Source of the DNA: Microbacterium invictum
GTDB taxonomy: Bacteria > Actinomycetota > Actinomycetes > Actinomycetales > Microbacteriaceae
Length of the DNA stretch: 64,000 nt
Direction of reading: 5' to 3'
NCBI RefSeq assembly: GCF_034421375.1
Contig: NZ_CP139779.1
Location: forward strand, 1,364,001-1,428,000
Part shown: positions 35,344-45,877 of the stretch, in pieces
Layout: every line of letters begins with the position of its first letter
Numbering within the stretch: position 1 is the first letter of the stretch
Notes under the pieces: model-generated
What the model saw: only the letters and a program-made list of their open reading frames with translations
What the model was told of the DNA's origin: nothing
The model's database searches: none
Program-made: the position numbers and the translations under genes

Positions 35344-36549
35344 TCAGGTGATCGTCGAGACCGGCTCGGTGTCGGGGATGGGGCTCGCGTCGCGCCCGCG
35401 CAGATCGGGGAAGCCGCGGACGAAGACCACCGCCACGAGGAAGCCGATGCCGGCGAAGGCCGCCGCCGCCATGTAGGCGCCCTGCGGGCCCACGCCGTCG
35501 ATGAGGAACCCGGCGACGGCCGACCCGGCGGCCGCGCCGATGAGCTGCCCGGTGCCGATCCATCCGTAGGCCTCGGCGGTCTCGCTGAACTTCACGCTCG
35601 CCGAGGTCATCGCGAAGAGCACCGCCAGCGCGGGGGCGATGCCGATCCCCGCGAGGAAGAGCGTGCCGCCGAGCCACCAGACGTCGAGCGAGACCACCGC
35701 GAGGAGGAGGCCGAGGGTGAAGATCCCCATCCGGCGTGCCATCGCCCACGGCCCGATCGGGATGTGACCGAAGCCGAGACCGCCGGCGAGGCTGCCGATG
35801 GAGAACACCGCCAGCACGAGCCCGGCCTCCAGACCGCTGTGGCCGAACGTCGCCACCACGCCCGCCTCGACCGCGGCGCAGCCGCCGATGAGCAGGAACC
35901 CGATGACGGTGGCGAGGAGAACGGGCGGCTTGGCGAGCACCTTGCCGATGCTCCGGCGGCTGCGCGGGATGCGGACGCGTCCGACCTCGGGCGACAGGAT
36001 GAACCAGAGGCCGCCGCCGACGAGGATCACGACGATGAGGATGAGCGCCTCGACGGTGCCGATCTGGGTCGCGACGAAGGTCACCAGCACGGGCGCGATG
36101 ATCCAGATGATCTCCTGCAGCGAGGCGTCGAGCGAGAACAGCGGCGTCAGCTGCCGTGAATTGACCATCTTCGGGTAGATCGTCCGCACCGCCGACTGGA
36201 TCGGGGGCGTGGACAGCCCCGCCACGAGGCCGAGCACCATGTAGGCGGGGAGCGGCATCTCCACGAGTGCCAGCGTCGCGATCGCCGTCGCGCAGATCGC
36301 CAGGGTGATCGAGAGCACCCTGCGCATCCCCCACAGGCCCATCCAGCGACTCGTGACCGGGCCGGCGACCGCCTGGCCGACGGAAGTGGCGGCGAGCACC
36401 AGGCCGGCCGCCCCGTAGGAGCCCGTCACCTGCTCGATGTGCAGCAGGACGGCGAGGCTCGTCATGCCGCTGGGGAGCCGGGCGGTCAGCTGTGCGGCGA
36501 TGATGCGCGCCACTCCGGGTGTGCGCAGAAGGTCTCGATATCCCGCCAC
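35344..36549 (-). CDS. MFS transporter
   Basis: The 401-residue protein has about twelve hydrophobic segments and the MFS layout of a drug or metabolite transporter, with the A-like loop SRWMGLWGMRRVLSI between segments 2 and 3. The start is taken as GTG at 36549 (VAGYRDLLRTPGVARI), where the family-typical N-terminus begins; the frame stays open upstream into the nrd control region but shows no transporter-like sequence. The substrate is unknown. Confidence 0.85.
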   Translation of the reverse strand: MAGYRDLLRTPGVARIIAAQLTARLPSGMTSLAVLLHIEQVTGSYGAAGLVLAATSVGQAVAGPVTSRWMGLWGMRRVLSITLAICATAIATLALVEMPLPAYMVLGLVAGLSTPPIQSAVRTIYPKMVNSRQLTPLFSLDASLQEIIWIIAPVLVTFVATQIGTVEALILIVVILVGGGLWFILSPEVGRVRIPRSRRSIGKVLAKPPVLLATVIGFLLIGGCAAVEAGVVATFGHSGLEAGLVLAVFSIGSLAGGLGFGHIPIGPWAMARRMGIFTLGLLLAVVSLDVWWLGGTLFLAGIGIAPALAVLFAMTSASVKFSETAEAYGWIGTGQLIGAAAGSAVAGFLIDGVGPQGAYMAAAAFAGIGFLVAVVFVRGFPDLRGRDASPIPDTEPVSTIT

Positions 36550-36781
36550 CCCACCACGGTAGTGCGACACGCCGCGACACGCCGTCGCGCGTTGTCCACA
36601 GGAAAACCGATGTCGGAACCCGCCGTTATCGTCGCGCCTGTGGAGGAGTGTTCCGCCGGGAGCGGAAAGCCGCAGGAATCCGGGCTTTCCTGCAACGGGG
36701 ATCAGGGCGCCGCCTGTGGATGAAACGGTGGACAACCTGTGTTGTACATGGGGATGACGGGGGAAAACTACACGGATGTAA

Positions 36782-36829
36782 CTACTATCCCTAGTGGTGC
36801 TGTCCGATGTCGGCACCCATATGTAGTAT
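36782..36829 (+). promoter_or_regulatory. Tandem NrdR-box-like sites upstream of nrdHIEF
   Basis: The 340-bp gap between the MFS gene and nrdH holds no gene that I can support. Near its end lie two 16-base sites resembling the NrdR consensus acaCwAtATaTwGtgt: 36782-36797 (CTACTATCCCTAGTGG) and 36814-36829 (CACCCATATGTAGTAT). Their centres are 32 bp apart, close to three helical turns, as is usual for NrdR. A TAGTAT hexamer inside the second site could be the -10 box. Repression of nrdHIEF by NrdR is inferred. The first 170 bases of the gap show nothing recognisable. Confidence 0.55.
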
Positions 36830-36889
36830 TGGACTCCCGGTGGGGGTCACCGGCGGAATCATCCGAGATCGAGGGGAGAACGGATCGAC

Positions 36890-37123
36890 ATGACGATCAC
36901 CGTTTACACCAAGCCGTCCTGCGTGCAGTGCACCGCGACCTACCGTGCACTGGACTCGAAGGGCATCGAATACGAGGTCCACGACCTCTCCGAAGACCCG
37001 GCCGCGCTCGAGCAGGTCAAGGCCCTCGGCTACCTGCAGGCACCCGTCGTCATCACCGACGAGGACCACTGGTCGGGCTTCCGCCCCGACAAGATCGACG
37101 AACTGGCGTCGCGCCTGGCCTGA
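36890..37123 (+). CDS. nrdH: NrdH redoxin
   Basis: The 77-residue glutaredoxin-like protein reduces class Ib ribonucleotide reductase. Its redox motif is CVQC (11-14) in [18 protein letters not shown]. The C-terminal segment [14 protein letters not shown] is the NrdH signature that separates it from true glutaredoxins. A GAGGGGAG stretch precedes the ATG. It begins an operon with nrdI, nrdE and nrdF behind NrdR-box-like sites. Confidence 0.96.
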   Translation: MTITVYTKPSCVQCTATYRALDSKGIEYEVHDLSEDPAALEQVKALGYLQAPVVITDEDHWSGFRPDKIDELASRLA

Positions 37124-37172
37124 GCCCGGCGCCGCGTCGGGGACCCGCGAGGATCGAGCCCAGGAGGGAACG

Positions 37173-37607
37173 ATGAGCGCACTGGCGACCTCCGCCCCGC
37201 TCCTGGTCTACTTCTCCAGCGTGTCGGGCAACACCGCACGCTTCATCGAGAAGCTCGACCTCCCCGCCGTCCGCATCCCGATCACCGCCTCCGAACCGAC
37301 CCCGGTCGTGGACGAGCCCTTCGTTCTCGTGACCCCCACCTACGGGGGAGGCCAGGGACGCGGTGAAGAGAAGGGTGCCGTCCCCAAACAGGTCATCCGT
37401 TTCCTCAACGACGAGCGGAACAGGCGACTCCTCCGCGGTGTGATCTCCGCGGGGAACAGCAACTTCGGCGAGTCGTTCTGCCTCGCCGGCGAGATCATCA
37501 GCCGCAAGTGCCGTGTGCCGCACTTGTACCGGCTCGAAGTATTCGGCACGCCTGAAGACGTGGCACGCGTCAGCGATGGATTGGAACGATGGTGGAAGCT
37601 GCACTGA
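37173..37607 (+). CDS. nrdI: NrdI flavodoxin-like protein
   Basis: The 144-residue FMN protein supplies the oxidant that forms the Mn-tyrosyl cofactor of NrdF. The phosphate-binding loop is [12 protein letters not shown], and [11 protein letters not shown] and [16 protein letters not shown] are further NrdI signatures. GGAGGG precedes ATG 37173. The nrdE start lies inside the last codons of nrdI, an overlap of 19 bases, indicating coupled translation. Confidence 0.95.
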   Translation: MSALATSAPLLVYFSSVSGNTARFIEKLDLPAVRIPITASEPTPVVDEPFVLVTPTYGGGQGRGEEKGAVPKQVIRFLNDERNRRLLRGVISAGNSNFGESFCLAGEIISRKCRVPHLYRLEVFGTPEDVARVSDGLERWWKLH

Positions 37608-39745
37608 CCGAGAAGGACTTCAAGACCGACGCGCGATTCGAGGGTCTGGACTATCACGCCCTGAACGCGATGCTGAACCTGTACGGCCCGGACGGGAAGA
37701 TCCAGTTCGACGCCGACAAGCGGGCCGCGCGGGAGTACTTCCTGCAGCACGTGAACCAGAACACGGTGTTCTTCCACTCGCTCAAGGAGCGCCTGGACTA
37801 CCTGGTAGAGAAGGAGTACTACGAGCCCGCCGTGCTCGAGAAGTACCCCTTCGAGTTCATCCAGCAGCTCAACGACCTCGCCTACGGCAAGAAGTTCCGC
37901 TTCGAGACCTTCCTCGGCGCGTTCAAGTACTACACCAGCTACACGCTGAAGACCTTCGACGGCAAGCGGTACCTCGAGCGCTTCGAGGACCGCGTGGTGA
38001 TGACCGCCCTCGGGCTCGCCGACGGCGACCAGGCGCTCGCCGTCCAGCTGGTCGAGGAGATCATCTCCGGGCGGTTCCAGCCGGCCACGCCGACGTTCCT
38101 CAACACTGGGAAGGCGCAGCGCGGCGAGCTCGTGTCGTGCTTCCTCCTCCGCATCGAAGACAACATGGAGTCGATCGCCCGCGGCATCAACTCCGCCCTG
38201 CAGCTGTCCAAGCGCGGCGGCGGCGTGGCGCTGCTGCTGTCGAACATCCGCGAGGCCGGGGCACCGATCAAGCAGATCGAGAACCAGTCCTCGGGCATCA
38301 TCCCCGTCATGAAGCTGCTCGAAGACAGCTTCAGCTACGCCAACCAGCTCGGCGCCCGTCAGGGCGCGGGCGCGGTCTACCTCTCGGCCCACCACCCCGA
38401 CATCCTGCGGTTCCTCGACACCAAGCGCGAGAACGCCGACGAGAAGATCCGCATCAAGACGCTGTCGCTGGGCGTGGTGATCCCCGACATCACCTTCGAG
38501 CTGGCCAAGAACGACGAGGACATGTACCTCTTCTCGCCGTACGACGTCGAGCGCGTCTACGGCGTGCCCTTCGGCGACATCTCGGTCACCGAGAAGTACC
38601 GCGAGATGGTCGACGACGCCCGGATCAAGAAGACGAAGATCAACGCGCGCGAGTTCTTCCAGACCCTCGCCGAGATCCAGTTCGAGTCGGGCTACCCCTA
38701 CATCATGTTCGAGGACACGGTGAACAAGGCCAACCCGATCAAGGGTCGGATCAACATGTCCAACCTGTGCTCGGAGATCCTGCAGGTGAACACCCCGACC
38801 ACCTACAACGAGGACCTCTCCTACGCCCAGATCGGGAAGGACATCTCGTGCAACCTCGGCTCGATGAACATTGCGCTGGCGATGGACGGGGGTGATCTCG
38901 GCCAGACGGTCGAGACCGCCATCCGGGCGCTCACCGCAGTGAGTGACCAGAGCCACATCCGCTCGGTCCGCTCGATCGAGGACGGCAACGACCGCTCGCA
39001 CGCCATCGGCCTCGGGCAGATGAACCTGCACGGCTTCCTCGCCCGCGAGCACATCCACTACGGCTCGGAAGAGGGCCTGGACTTCACGAACATCTACTTC
39101 TACACGGTGCTCTTCCACGCGCTGCGCGCGTCGAACCGCCTCGCCATCGAGCGCGGCACCGTCTTCGACGGTTTCTGGGACTCGACCTACGCGTCGGGGG
39201 AGTTCTTCGACAAGTACACCGACCAGGTGTGGGCACCGACGACGGAGCGGGTGACGGAGCTGTTCGCCGAGATCCCCGTCCCCACGCAGGACGACTGGCG
39301 CGCGCTGAAGGCGAGCATCCAGCAGCACGGCATCTACAACCAGAACCTTCAGGCGGTTCCGCCGACCGGGTCGATCTCGTACATCAACAACTCGACGTCG
39401 TCGATCCACCCGATCGCGTCGAAGATCGAGATCCGCAAGGAGGGCAAGCTCGGCCGCGTCTACTACCCGGCGCCGTTCATGACGAACGACAACCTCGAGT
39501 ACTACGAAGACGCCTACGAGATCGGCTACGAGAAGGTCATCGACACGTACGCGGCGGCGACGCAGCACGTCGACCAGGGGCTGTCCCTCACGCTGTTCTT
39601 CAAGGACACCGCGACCACGCGTGACATCAACCGGGCTCAGATCTACGCCTGGAAGAAGGGCATCAAGACGATCTACTACATCCGCCTGCGGCAGATGGCG
39701 CTTGAGGGAACCGATATGTCCGAGTGCGTCAGCTGCATGCTGTGA
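37589..39745 (+). CDS. nrdE: Class Ib ribonucleotide reductase, alpha subunit
   Basis: The 718-residue catalytic subunit reduces ribonucleoside diphosphates. [12 protein letters not shown] contains an active-site cysteine, [15 protein letters not shown] follows, and the C-terminal swivel pair is in ECVSCML. The protein lacks an N-terminal ATP cone, as is normal for class Ib. NrdH reduces the C-terminal pair. The start overlaps nrdI. Length and order match actinobacterial nrdHIEF operons. Confidence 0.97.
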   Translation: MVEAALTEKDFKTDARFEGLDYHALNAMLNLYGPDGKIQFDADKRAAREYFLQHVNQNTVFFHSLKERLDYLVEKEYYEPAVLEKYPFEFIQQLNDLAYGKKFRFETFLGAFKYYTSYTLKTFDGKRYLERFEDRVVMTALGLADGDQALAVQLVEEIISGRFQPATPTFLNTGKAQRGELVSCFLLRIEDNMESIARGINSALQLSKRGGGVALLLSNIREAGAPIKQIENQSSGIIPVMKLLEDSFSYANQLGARQGAGAVYLSAHHPDILRFLDTKRENADEKIRIKTLSLGVVIPDITFELAKNDEDMYLFSPYDVERVYGVPFGDISVTEKYREMVDDARIKKTKINAREFFQTLAEIQFESGYPYIMFEDTVNKANPIKGRINMSNLCSEILQVNTPTTYNEDLSYAQIGKDISCNLGSMNIALAMDGGDLGQTVETAIRALTAVSDQSHIRSVRSIEDGNDRSHAIGLGQMNLHGFLAREHIHYGSEEGLDFTNIYFYTVLFHALRASNRLAIERGTVFDGFWDSTYASGEFFDKYTDQVWAPTTERVTELFAEIPVPTQDDWRALKASIQQHGIYNQNLQAVPPTGSISYINNSTSSIHPIASKIEIRKEGKLGRVYYPAPFMTNDNLEYYEDAYEIGYEKVIDTYAAATQHVDQGLSLTLFFKDTATTRDINRAQIYAWKKGIKTIYYIRLRQMALEGTDMSECVSCML

Positions 39746-40750
<1,005 letters not shown>

Positions 40751-40792
40751 AAACCCCTGGTGAACGCCCCGTTCCACCAGTCGGCGCATGAC

Positions 40793-40845
40793 GACGAGGC
40801 CCCCGGCCAAGGCACCTTCTCGGGTGACTGACCGGGGGCCTCGTC
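40793..40845 (+). terminator. Hairpin terminator of the nrd operon
   Basis: GACGAGGCCCCCGG (40793-40806) and its exact complement CCGGGGGCCTCGTC (40832-40845) form a perfect 14-bp stem around a 25-base loop, 43 bases after the nrdF stop. No T-run follows, which is common for terminators in high-GC actinobacteria. Confidence 0.7.
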
Positions 40846-40872
40846 CGCGTATCTCGGGTTCGAGCTGTTGTC

Positions 40873-40918
40873 GAGGGTTTCGGGTTTTAATGTCGGAGGG
40901 TGGTGGGATGCTTCATAC
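40873..40918 (+). promoter_or_regulatory. Leader shared by both DUF222-HNH copies (copy 2)
   Basis: The 46 bases match the leader of copy 1 at 1844-1889 with five differences; upstream of this point the two loci are unrelated (here the nrd terminator, there a repeat array). The out-of-frame 27-codon reading frame starting at ATG 40890 is also kept, with the same length and stop. Confidence 0.5.
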
Positions 40919-42337
40919 ATGCGTTCGAACCCGCGGCTCACTCTCCTCAGTGACGAGGATCGGTCTGAGCTGACCGGGGTGCTGAGCCGGGTGGAGGCCG
41001 CGCAGGTGGCGCTGGCTGCCGCGGAAGCCGAGCAGACACGGGCGCTGGCTGAGGCCGGGGAGTTCGCGGCACGGTTGGCGGAGGGGTCGTCCGCGGTCGT
41101 GCGGGACCGGGACATGGCGCTCCGGGGTGTGGCGGCGGAGATCGCGGCCGCGGTGCGGTTGTCGGATCGTTCGGTGCAACGGCAGATCGATTCTGCGTTC
41201 GCATTGGTGACCGAGTATCCCGCGACGCTGCACTGCTGGGAGAAAGGGCTCATCACCCGGGCGCACGTCGCGGTGGTCGAGGACATCGGGCGGCGCCTGC
41301 CGGTGGGGGTGAAGGGGGAGTTCGATCAGCTGGCCGCGGAGATCTGCCTGGACGAAACCCCCGGTCGTGCCCGGGCGGATCTGGAGGTCATCGCGGAGCG
41401 GATGCATCCCCGGTCGCTGACCGAGCGGCACGGGGAGGCGTTCCGGGAGCGGAGGATCGTCCGCTACAGCCTCGGGGACGGGATGTCGGAGTTGCGGGCG
41501 GTGCACTCCACGGTGCTGATCGAGGGGATCTTCCAGCGGATCACCGAGCAGGCGAACGAGGTCATCGCCGCGCGGGAACCGGAAGCGGGTGAGGCTGCGC
41601 TCAACGCGGCGGATGCGGAAGCCCTGACGCCGGACACCCGGTCCCTGGACGAGGTGCGCGCCGACGTGTTCGCCGACATGCTCCTCACCGCCACCCCGAG
41701 CCTTGACCCGGTGCGCGACGGTGACCTTCCGGGAGGGTTGGGGGCGATCCGGGCGAAGGTGCAGGTCGTGATCCCCGTGATGGCGCTCATGGGGCAGAGT
41801 GACGTCCCGTGTGACCTGGCCGGGGTGGGACCCATCGACGCGGACACGGCGCGGTTGCTCGCGGGCAACAGCGACGGCACCTGGGAGCGGCTGCTGACCC
41901 ATCCGATCACGGGGTTGATCATGGCGGTGGATCAGTACCGGCCGACCGGGGCGATGGTCCGGTTCCTCAAGGGCCGGGACAAGCACTGCCGGTGGCCGGG
42001 ATGCCGGATGCCCGCCCGAAAATGCGAGCTCGACCACAACCACGACGCCGCCCTCGGGGGCAGAACAGAGATCTGCAACCTCTGCTGCCTGTGCCAACGG
42101 CATCACAGCATGAAACAGTTCACCGCCTGGAAAGTGACACAACTCCACGGTGGGATGATGGAGTGGACCTCCCCCACCGGCCGGATCCACATCGACAACC
42201 CACCCGGCCACGGAGTGCACTTCCATCCCGAAGAAGATCTCCCCGACGACCTGTGGGTGAAATGGACCACCCCCGGCACCGAATTCCGCATCCTTGACGA
42301 ACCCGCCGACGACCCCCACACGCCCGCACCCTTCTGA
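40919..42337 (+). CDS. DUF222 / HNH endonuclease domain protein (13E12-repeat-like), copy 2
   Basis: This 472-residue protein equals copy 1 (1890-3308) in length with no gaps and about 24 substitutions. Most substitutions are conservative and many lie outside the HNH region. HNH residues are the same: CRWPGC, LDHNHD, N, CQRHH. The DNA is nearly identical over long stretches, for example around 41400-41650, so the duplication or later gene conversion is recent. A TTG 17 codons earlier is in frame but lies in the leader; ATG 40919 gives the shared start. The biochemical role is unproven. Confidence 0.88.
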   Translation: MRSNPRLTLLSDEDRSELTGVLSRVEAAQVALAAAEAEQTRALAEAGEFAARLAEGSSAVVRDRDMALRGVAAEIAAAVRLSDRSVQRQIDSAFALVTEYPATLHCWEKGLITRAHVAVVEDIGRRLPVGVKGEFDQLAAEICLDETPGRARADLEVIAERMHPRSLTERHGEAFRERRIVRYSLGDGMSELRAVHSTVLIEGIFQRITEQANEVIAAREPEAGEAALNAADAEALTPDTRSLDEVRADVFADMLLTATPSLDPVRDGDLPGGLGAIRAKVQVVIPVMALMGQSDVPCDLAGVGPIDADTARLLAGNSDGTWERLLTHPITGLIMAVDQYRPTGAMVRFLKGRDKHCRWPGCRMPARKCELDHNHDAALGGRTEICNLCCLCQRHHSMKQFTAWKVTQLHGGMMEWTSPTGRIHIDNPPGHGVHFHPEEDLPDDLWVKWTTPGTEFRILDEPADDPHTPAPF

Positions 42338-42364
42338 CGTCTGAGGCAGCGGTGTGCGCTCACG

Positions 42365-43063
42365 TCATCGCCCGGCCACGAGCCCGAAGCCGAGGCACAC
42401 GACGCCTGCGACCGCGAGGACGATGGCGTAGGTCCACCGGAGGTCGAGGTGGATGAGGCGGTCATACGCGCGCGATACGAACCCCGCGGCGCCGGGCAGC
42501 CGCGACCACACTCCCGCGAGCAGGACGAACGGGGCGATGAGGGCCAGGAGGAACACGGCGTACGCCAGGATGCGGGGGAGGATCTCGTCACTGACGCCTG
42601 CGGTGAGGCGGCCCGTCGTGTACATGATCGGCAGCGTCGTGAACCCGACGATCGAACAGCTGAGACCGAGCCAGAAGTAGCTCCCCGGGTGGGCGTGCGT
42701 CCGCGCGGGGCGAGCAGCGTCGGGCCGACGCGGCACGCGGAGCCGCCAGACGGCGACTCCCGCTGCCGCGGCGAGGAAGACGCCCCCGGCGATGAGATCC
42801 ACGGTCCGGCTCAACGCGAGGGCATCCGCGTCCCGTTCGGCCAGGGCGACGAGATGTGCCGGATTGAAGCTCTGCAACGCCACGAAGAGGATGGTGGCGC
42901 CTGTCGCGAGACCGCCGACCATCCACGCCGTCCTCGCCGCGACCTGCGTGTTGCGGGCCAGCATGTCGGCGGTCGCGCCATACAGGGCGGGGTTCAGGCC
43001 GAGCGCCAGCCCCAGACCGATCAGCGTCGAGAGGGTGACCACCCATCGGCCGAGGTCGTGCAT
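42365..43063 (-). CDS. Sap/GAP-like membrane protein
   Basis: The 232-residue protein has about six hydrophobic segments. Its opening VVTLSTLIGLGLALGLNPAL and the internal LGLSCSIVGFTTLPIMYTTG resemble the GAP (Sap, sulfolipid-addressing) proteins of actinobacteria. A cytosolic loop rich in Arg/Pro (LRVPRRPDAARPARTH) separates the two halves. It starts one base after the methyltransferase stop. A role in lipid transport is suggested by the family only. The frame upstream overlaps the methyltransferase gene and is not used. Confidence 0.7.
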   Translation of the reverse strand: MHDLGRWVVTLSTLIGLGLALGLNPALYGATADMLARNTQVAARTAWMVGGLATGATILFVALQSFNPAHLVALAERDADALALSRTVDLIAGGVFLAAAAGVAVWRLRVPRRPDAARPARTHAHPGSYFWLGLSCSIVGFTTLPIMYTTGRLTAGVSDEILPRILAYAVFLLALIAPFVLLAGVWSRLPGAAGFVSRAYDRLIHLDLRWTYAIVLAVAGVVCLGFGLVAGR

Positions 43064-43064
43064 G

Positions 43065-44171
43065 TCAGCGACCCCTCGACACGGTGACGGTGAACTTCGC
43101 GTTCCGGGCGACCTGACGGGTGGGGCCGACGAGCCGCTCGAGCGCCGCGCGATAGCGCAGGTGCGAGTTCCAGACCGTCCAGAGCTCACCACCCGGAGCG
43201 AGCACCCGAGCGGCATCGGCGAACAGTCCGTGGGCAAGCCGCTCGTGCACGGCTGCACCGGTGTGGAACGGGGGATTCACCGCAATGAGGTCGGCGACAC
43301 CGTCGGGGAGGCTCGACAGCCCGGCATCCTGAATGACCTCGACACGGTCGGCGACGCCGTTGGCGGCGGCCGTTGCGCGGGCGGACGCGACCGCGGCGGC
43401 CGAGACGTCCGACGCATGAACACGCAGACGCGGATGCTGCCGAGCCAGCGTCACCGCGATGACTCCCGACCCGCAGGCGAGGTCGACGGCGAGTGCATCA
43501 TCGCCGATCTTCTCCGGCAGGCTCTCGAGGAGGAATCGCGTGCCGATGTCGAGGCCGGCGCCCGCGAAGACCCCACCGAAGGCGCAGATCTCGAGGTCAT
43601 CGATCTGCGCACGCCGGGGCTCGGGGTCGCGTCCGTCGTGAGGCTCGGCGGCGATGAGGACCCGCGACTTCTGTCTCGCGGGGCTGACGTCGATGCGTCC
43701 GAAATACCGGTGCAGCACATCGTTCATCGCGAGGCTCATGTGCTTGATCCGGCCCCCGGCGTAGACCCGCACCGCGGAGTGGGCGTGCCGCGCGATGAGG
43801 CCCGCGATGTCGTCCAACGCGTCCAGCGAACGCGGCAGGCGCAAGAGCACGAGGCGGGCTTCGCGGACGAGCTCGGCGCTCAGCGGCAGCGAATGGAAGC
43901 GCCCCGCCATCCCGAGCGTCGCCGCATTCTCTGCGAGGGCGCGCTCCCCGAGGAGGGAGTCCTGGTGCACCCGGATGCCCTCGCCCGGCCCCGTGGATGC
44001 GAGGGTCAACGCCCCGTAGGCGTCTCCGATCACGACGACATCCCCGGCGGCGGTGTCGCGGCGGGCCTCCTCGGAGACATCGAGGATCAGTCGGTCGGCG
44101 GCGTCGACCGCGACGAGATCCGGCGCCTCGACGTCTGGCCATCGCCGCAGCACGTCGAAGGGGAACTCCAC
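43065..44171 (-). CDS. Class I SAM methyltransferase (RsmC/RlmG-like)
   Basis: The 368-residue protein has a degenerate N-terminal methyltransferase-like domain and a C-terminal catalytic domain. The SAM loop is VDLACGSGVIAVTLARQ, and the N6/N2-methylation motif NPPFHTGAAVHERLA marks it as an rRNA guanine-N2 methyltransferase of the RsmC/RlmG type. The target base is not determined. It starts with GTG. It is cotranscribed with the membrane protein that follows. Confidence 0.87.
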   Translation of the reverse strand: MEFPFDVLRRWPDVEAPDLVAVDAADRLILDVSEEARRDTAAGDVVVIGDAYGALTLASTGPGEGIRVHQDSLLGERALAENAATLGMAGRFHSLPLSAELVREARLVLLRLPRSLDALDDIAGLIARHAHSAVRVYAGGRIKHMSLAMNDVLHRYFGRIDVSPARQKSRVLIAAEPHDGRDPEPRRAQIDDLEICAFGGVFAGAGLDIGTRFLLESLPEKIGDDALAVDLACGSGVIAVTLARQHPRLRVHASDVSAAAVASARATAAANGVADRVEVIQDAGLSSLPDGVADLIAVNPPFHTGAAVHERLAHGLFADAARVLAPGGELWTVWNSHLRYRAALERLVGPTRQVARNAKFTVTVSRGR

Positions 44172-44227
44172 CCCTCCACGCTAGAGGGAGCCCGGCCGGG
44201 TCGCCGTCACGACCCGGCCGCTGTGGG

Positions 44228-45256
44228 TCACCCGATGTGCAGGGGGCGTTCGAGATCGATGTCGATGGGAGGTGCGTCCAAGACGTCGTCGACCCGAGCC
44301 GGACCGGCGTATCGGATCAGGCGATCGCTGATCTCCACCCCGTCCGCGAAGACGCGTCGCATCTCCAGGAGGCATCCGTTCGCGAGCTGGACCCGGTCGC
44401 CCGCACCCGGCGCCGGAGCATCGTCCGTGGGTGCTTCCGGGCCGCCGAGGCGCAGAGCCGCCGGCGTCACGCCGGCAACGGCGGCTGCGAGGGTATCGAA
44501 CTCACGGATCTCGCCATTGGGGAGGCGCTCCTTGATGTGGACGTCGAGGTTCCAGAGCGATCCCGGGGTTCGAGTGATCCAGCACTCGATGCCTCCGGAT
44601 GCGGACTCCCACCCGCCCAACCAGGCGGCAGGCATCGTGTCGGTGTCCGGCTGCGTGCTCCAGGAGATGGGTCTCGTCGGCGGGAACACAGGGTACGGCT
44701 CCTGCCAGGTGACGGCGAACTCGAGGGCGTAATCCCAGTCGGAGATCGTGATGAGGGCGGACTTCTCGCCGCGGACTCTCGGGGCGATGATCTTCGTCTC
44801 GGTCTGGCCGGGCGCGAGCCGTTCGAGGGGGACGTTCTCGGCCCACCGGAAGACCTCGTCGTCCTCGTCGAGCCCGGTGAAGAAGTCGATCGCGTCCGGG
44901 ATGTGCTCGATCACCGAGTCGATGTACGGCACCGGGAGATATGACGCCGCCTTCGCGATCGCCTTCGTGACCTTCCGCACATCGTCCTCGCTGTGGGCCC
45001 ACCCGTCGCTGTTGTCCAGGTCCATCCCGAGGGCCCCGATCCCGATCGAGGGTTGCTGGACCCATCCCGCGAACAGCGGCATCTGGTAGCTGAAGGTCCA
45101 CCCGGTCTTCAACGGCACCGCCGGGTGAGCGAAGGGGAAGGTCTGCCCGTCCGCGACCACGGCGCCCGTCAGCGCGAAGACATCATGCTCGGCAGACGAG
45201 GATTCCATATCGTGACAGATGACCCGGATGAGTCTGACCTCGACATAATTCGCCAT
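44228..45256 (-). CDS. Unrecognised 342-residue protein
   Basis: I do not recognise a family. The N-terminal 85 residues (VEVRLIRVICHDMESSSAEH, then DVFALTGAVVADG) look like a beta-sandwich. A helical segment follows (DVRKVTKAIAKAASYLPVPY), then a strand-rich region with many aromatics (ISDWDYALEFAVTWQEPYPV). No signal peptide or membrane segment is visible. ATG 45256 is preceded by GGAAGGGA, which decides the start over an ATG nine codons earlier. The protein is acidic and may bind metal, but this is speculative. It is divergent from the DUF3817 gene. Confidence 0.7.
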   Translation of the reverse strand: MANYVEVRLIRVICHDMESSSAEHDVFALTGAVVADGQTFPFAHPAVPLKTGWTFSYQMPLFAGWVQQPSIGIGALGMDLDNSDGWAHSEDDVRKVTKAIAKAASYLPVPYIDSVIEHIPDAIDFFTGLDEDDEVFRWAENVPLERLAPGQTETKIIAPRVRGEKSALITISDWDYALEFAVTWQEPYPVFPPTRPISWSTQPDTDTMPAAWLGGWESASGGIECWITRTPGSLWNLDVHIKERLPNGEIREFDTLAAAVAGVTPAALRLGGPEAPTDDAPAPGAGDRVQLANGCLLEMRRVFADGVEISDRLIRYAGPARVDDVLDAPPIDIDLERPLHIG

Positions 45257-45388
45257 GATGATCCCTTCCGATCGATCCATTGATCGTGAGGAGACGGTGG
45301 TGCGATGTCTTGATACCGATCGATCCGGCCGGAGAGGCTCGGTCCGCCTCCGTAGGCTGGAAGCCCCCACCTCTCGCCGAGGAGACCT

Positions 45389-45853
45389 GTGTTCCGCACG
45401 CCCCTGACCCTCTTCCGCACGCTCGCCATCGCCGAGGCGGTGTCGTGGACGCTTCTGATCACCGGACTGATCCTCCGTGCGACGGCCGGCCTCGACATCG
45501 CCGTGACGATCGGCGGCGGCATCCACGGGTTCGTCTTCCTCGCCTACGGCGCGACCGCGGTCCTCGTCGCGCTCAACCAGCGCTGGGCTCCCGGCCCCGC
45601 CATCGTCGCCATCGGCAGCGCAGTGATCCCGTACGCCACCATCCCGACGGAGATCTGGTTGCAGCGCACGGGGCGGCTTCGCGGCCCCTGGCGCACCGAA
45701 GAGACCTCCGATCCCCGCGACCGTCGCATCCTCGACCGGATGTTGCGCTTCTTCCTGCAGCGGCCGTGGGTGCTCGCCGTCCTCATCGCCGCCGCAGTCG
45801 TGCTGCTGTTCACGGTGCTGCTGATCGTCGGACCGCCTGGGGGCCGGGACTGA
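45389..45853 (+). CDS. DUF3817 membrane protein
   Basis: The 154-residue protein begins with GTG and has three hydrophobic segments (SWTLLITGLILRA, HGFVFLAYGATAVLVALNQRW, LAVLIAAAVVLLFTVLLIV). FRTLAIAEAVSWTLL and GGGIHGFVFLAY are the DUF3817 pattern. The function is unknown. It is followed 24 bp later by another small membrane protein. Confidence 0.82.
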   Translation: MFRTPLTLFRTLAIAEAVSWTLLITGLILRATAGLDIAVTIGGGIHGFVFLAYGATAVLVALNQRWAPGPAIVAIGSAVIPYATIPTEIWLQRTGRLRGPWRTEETSDPRDRRILDRMLRFFLQRPWVLAVLIAAAVVLLFTVLLIVGPPGGRD

Positions 45854-45877
45854 CCTCCGCGCGATTAGGCTGACGGG

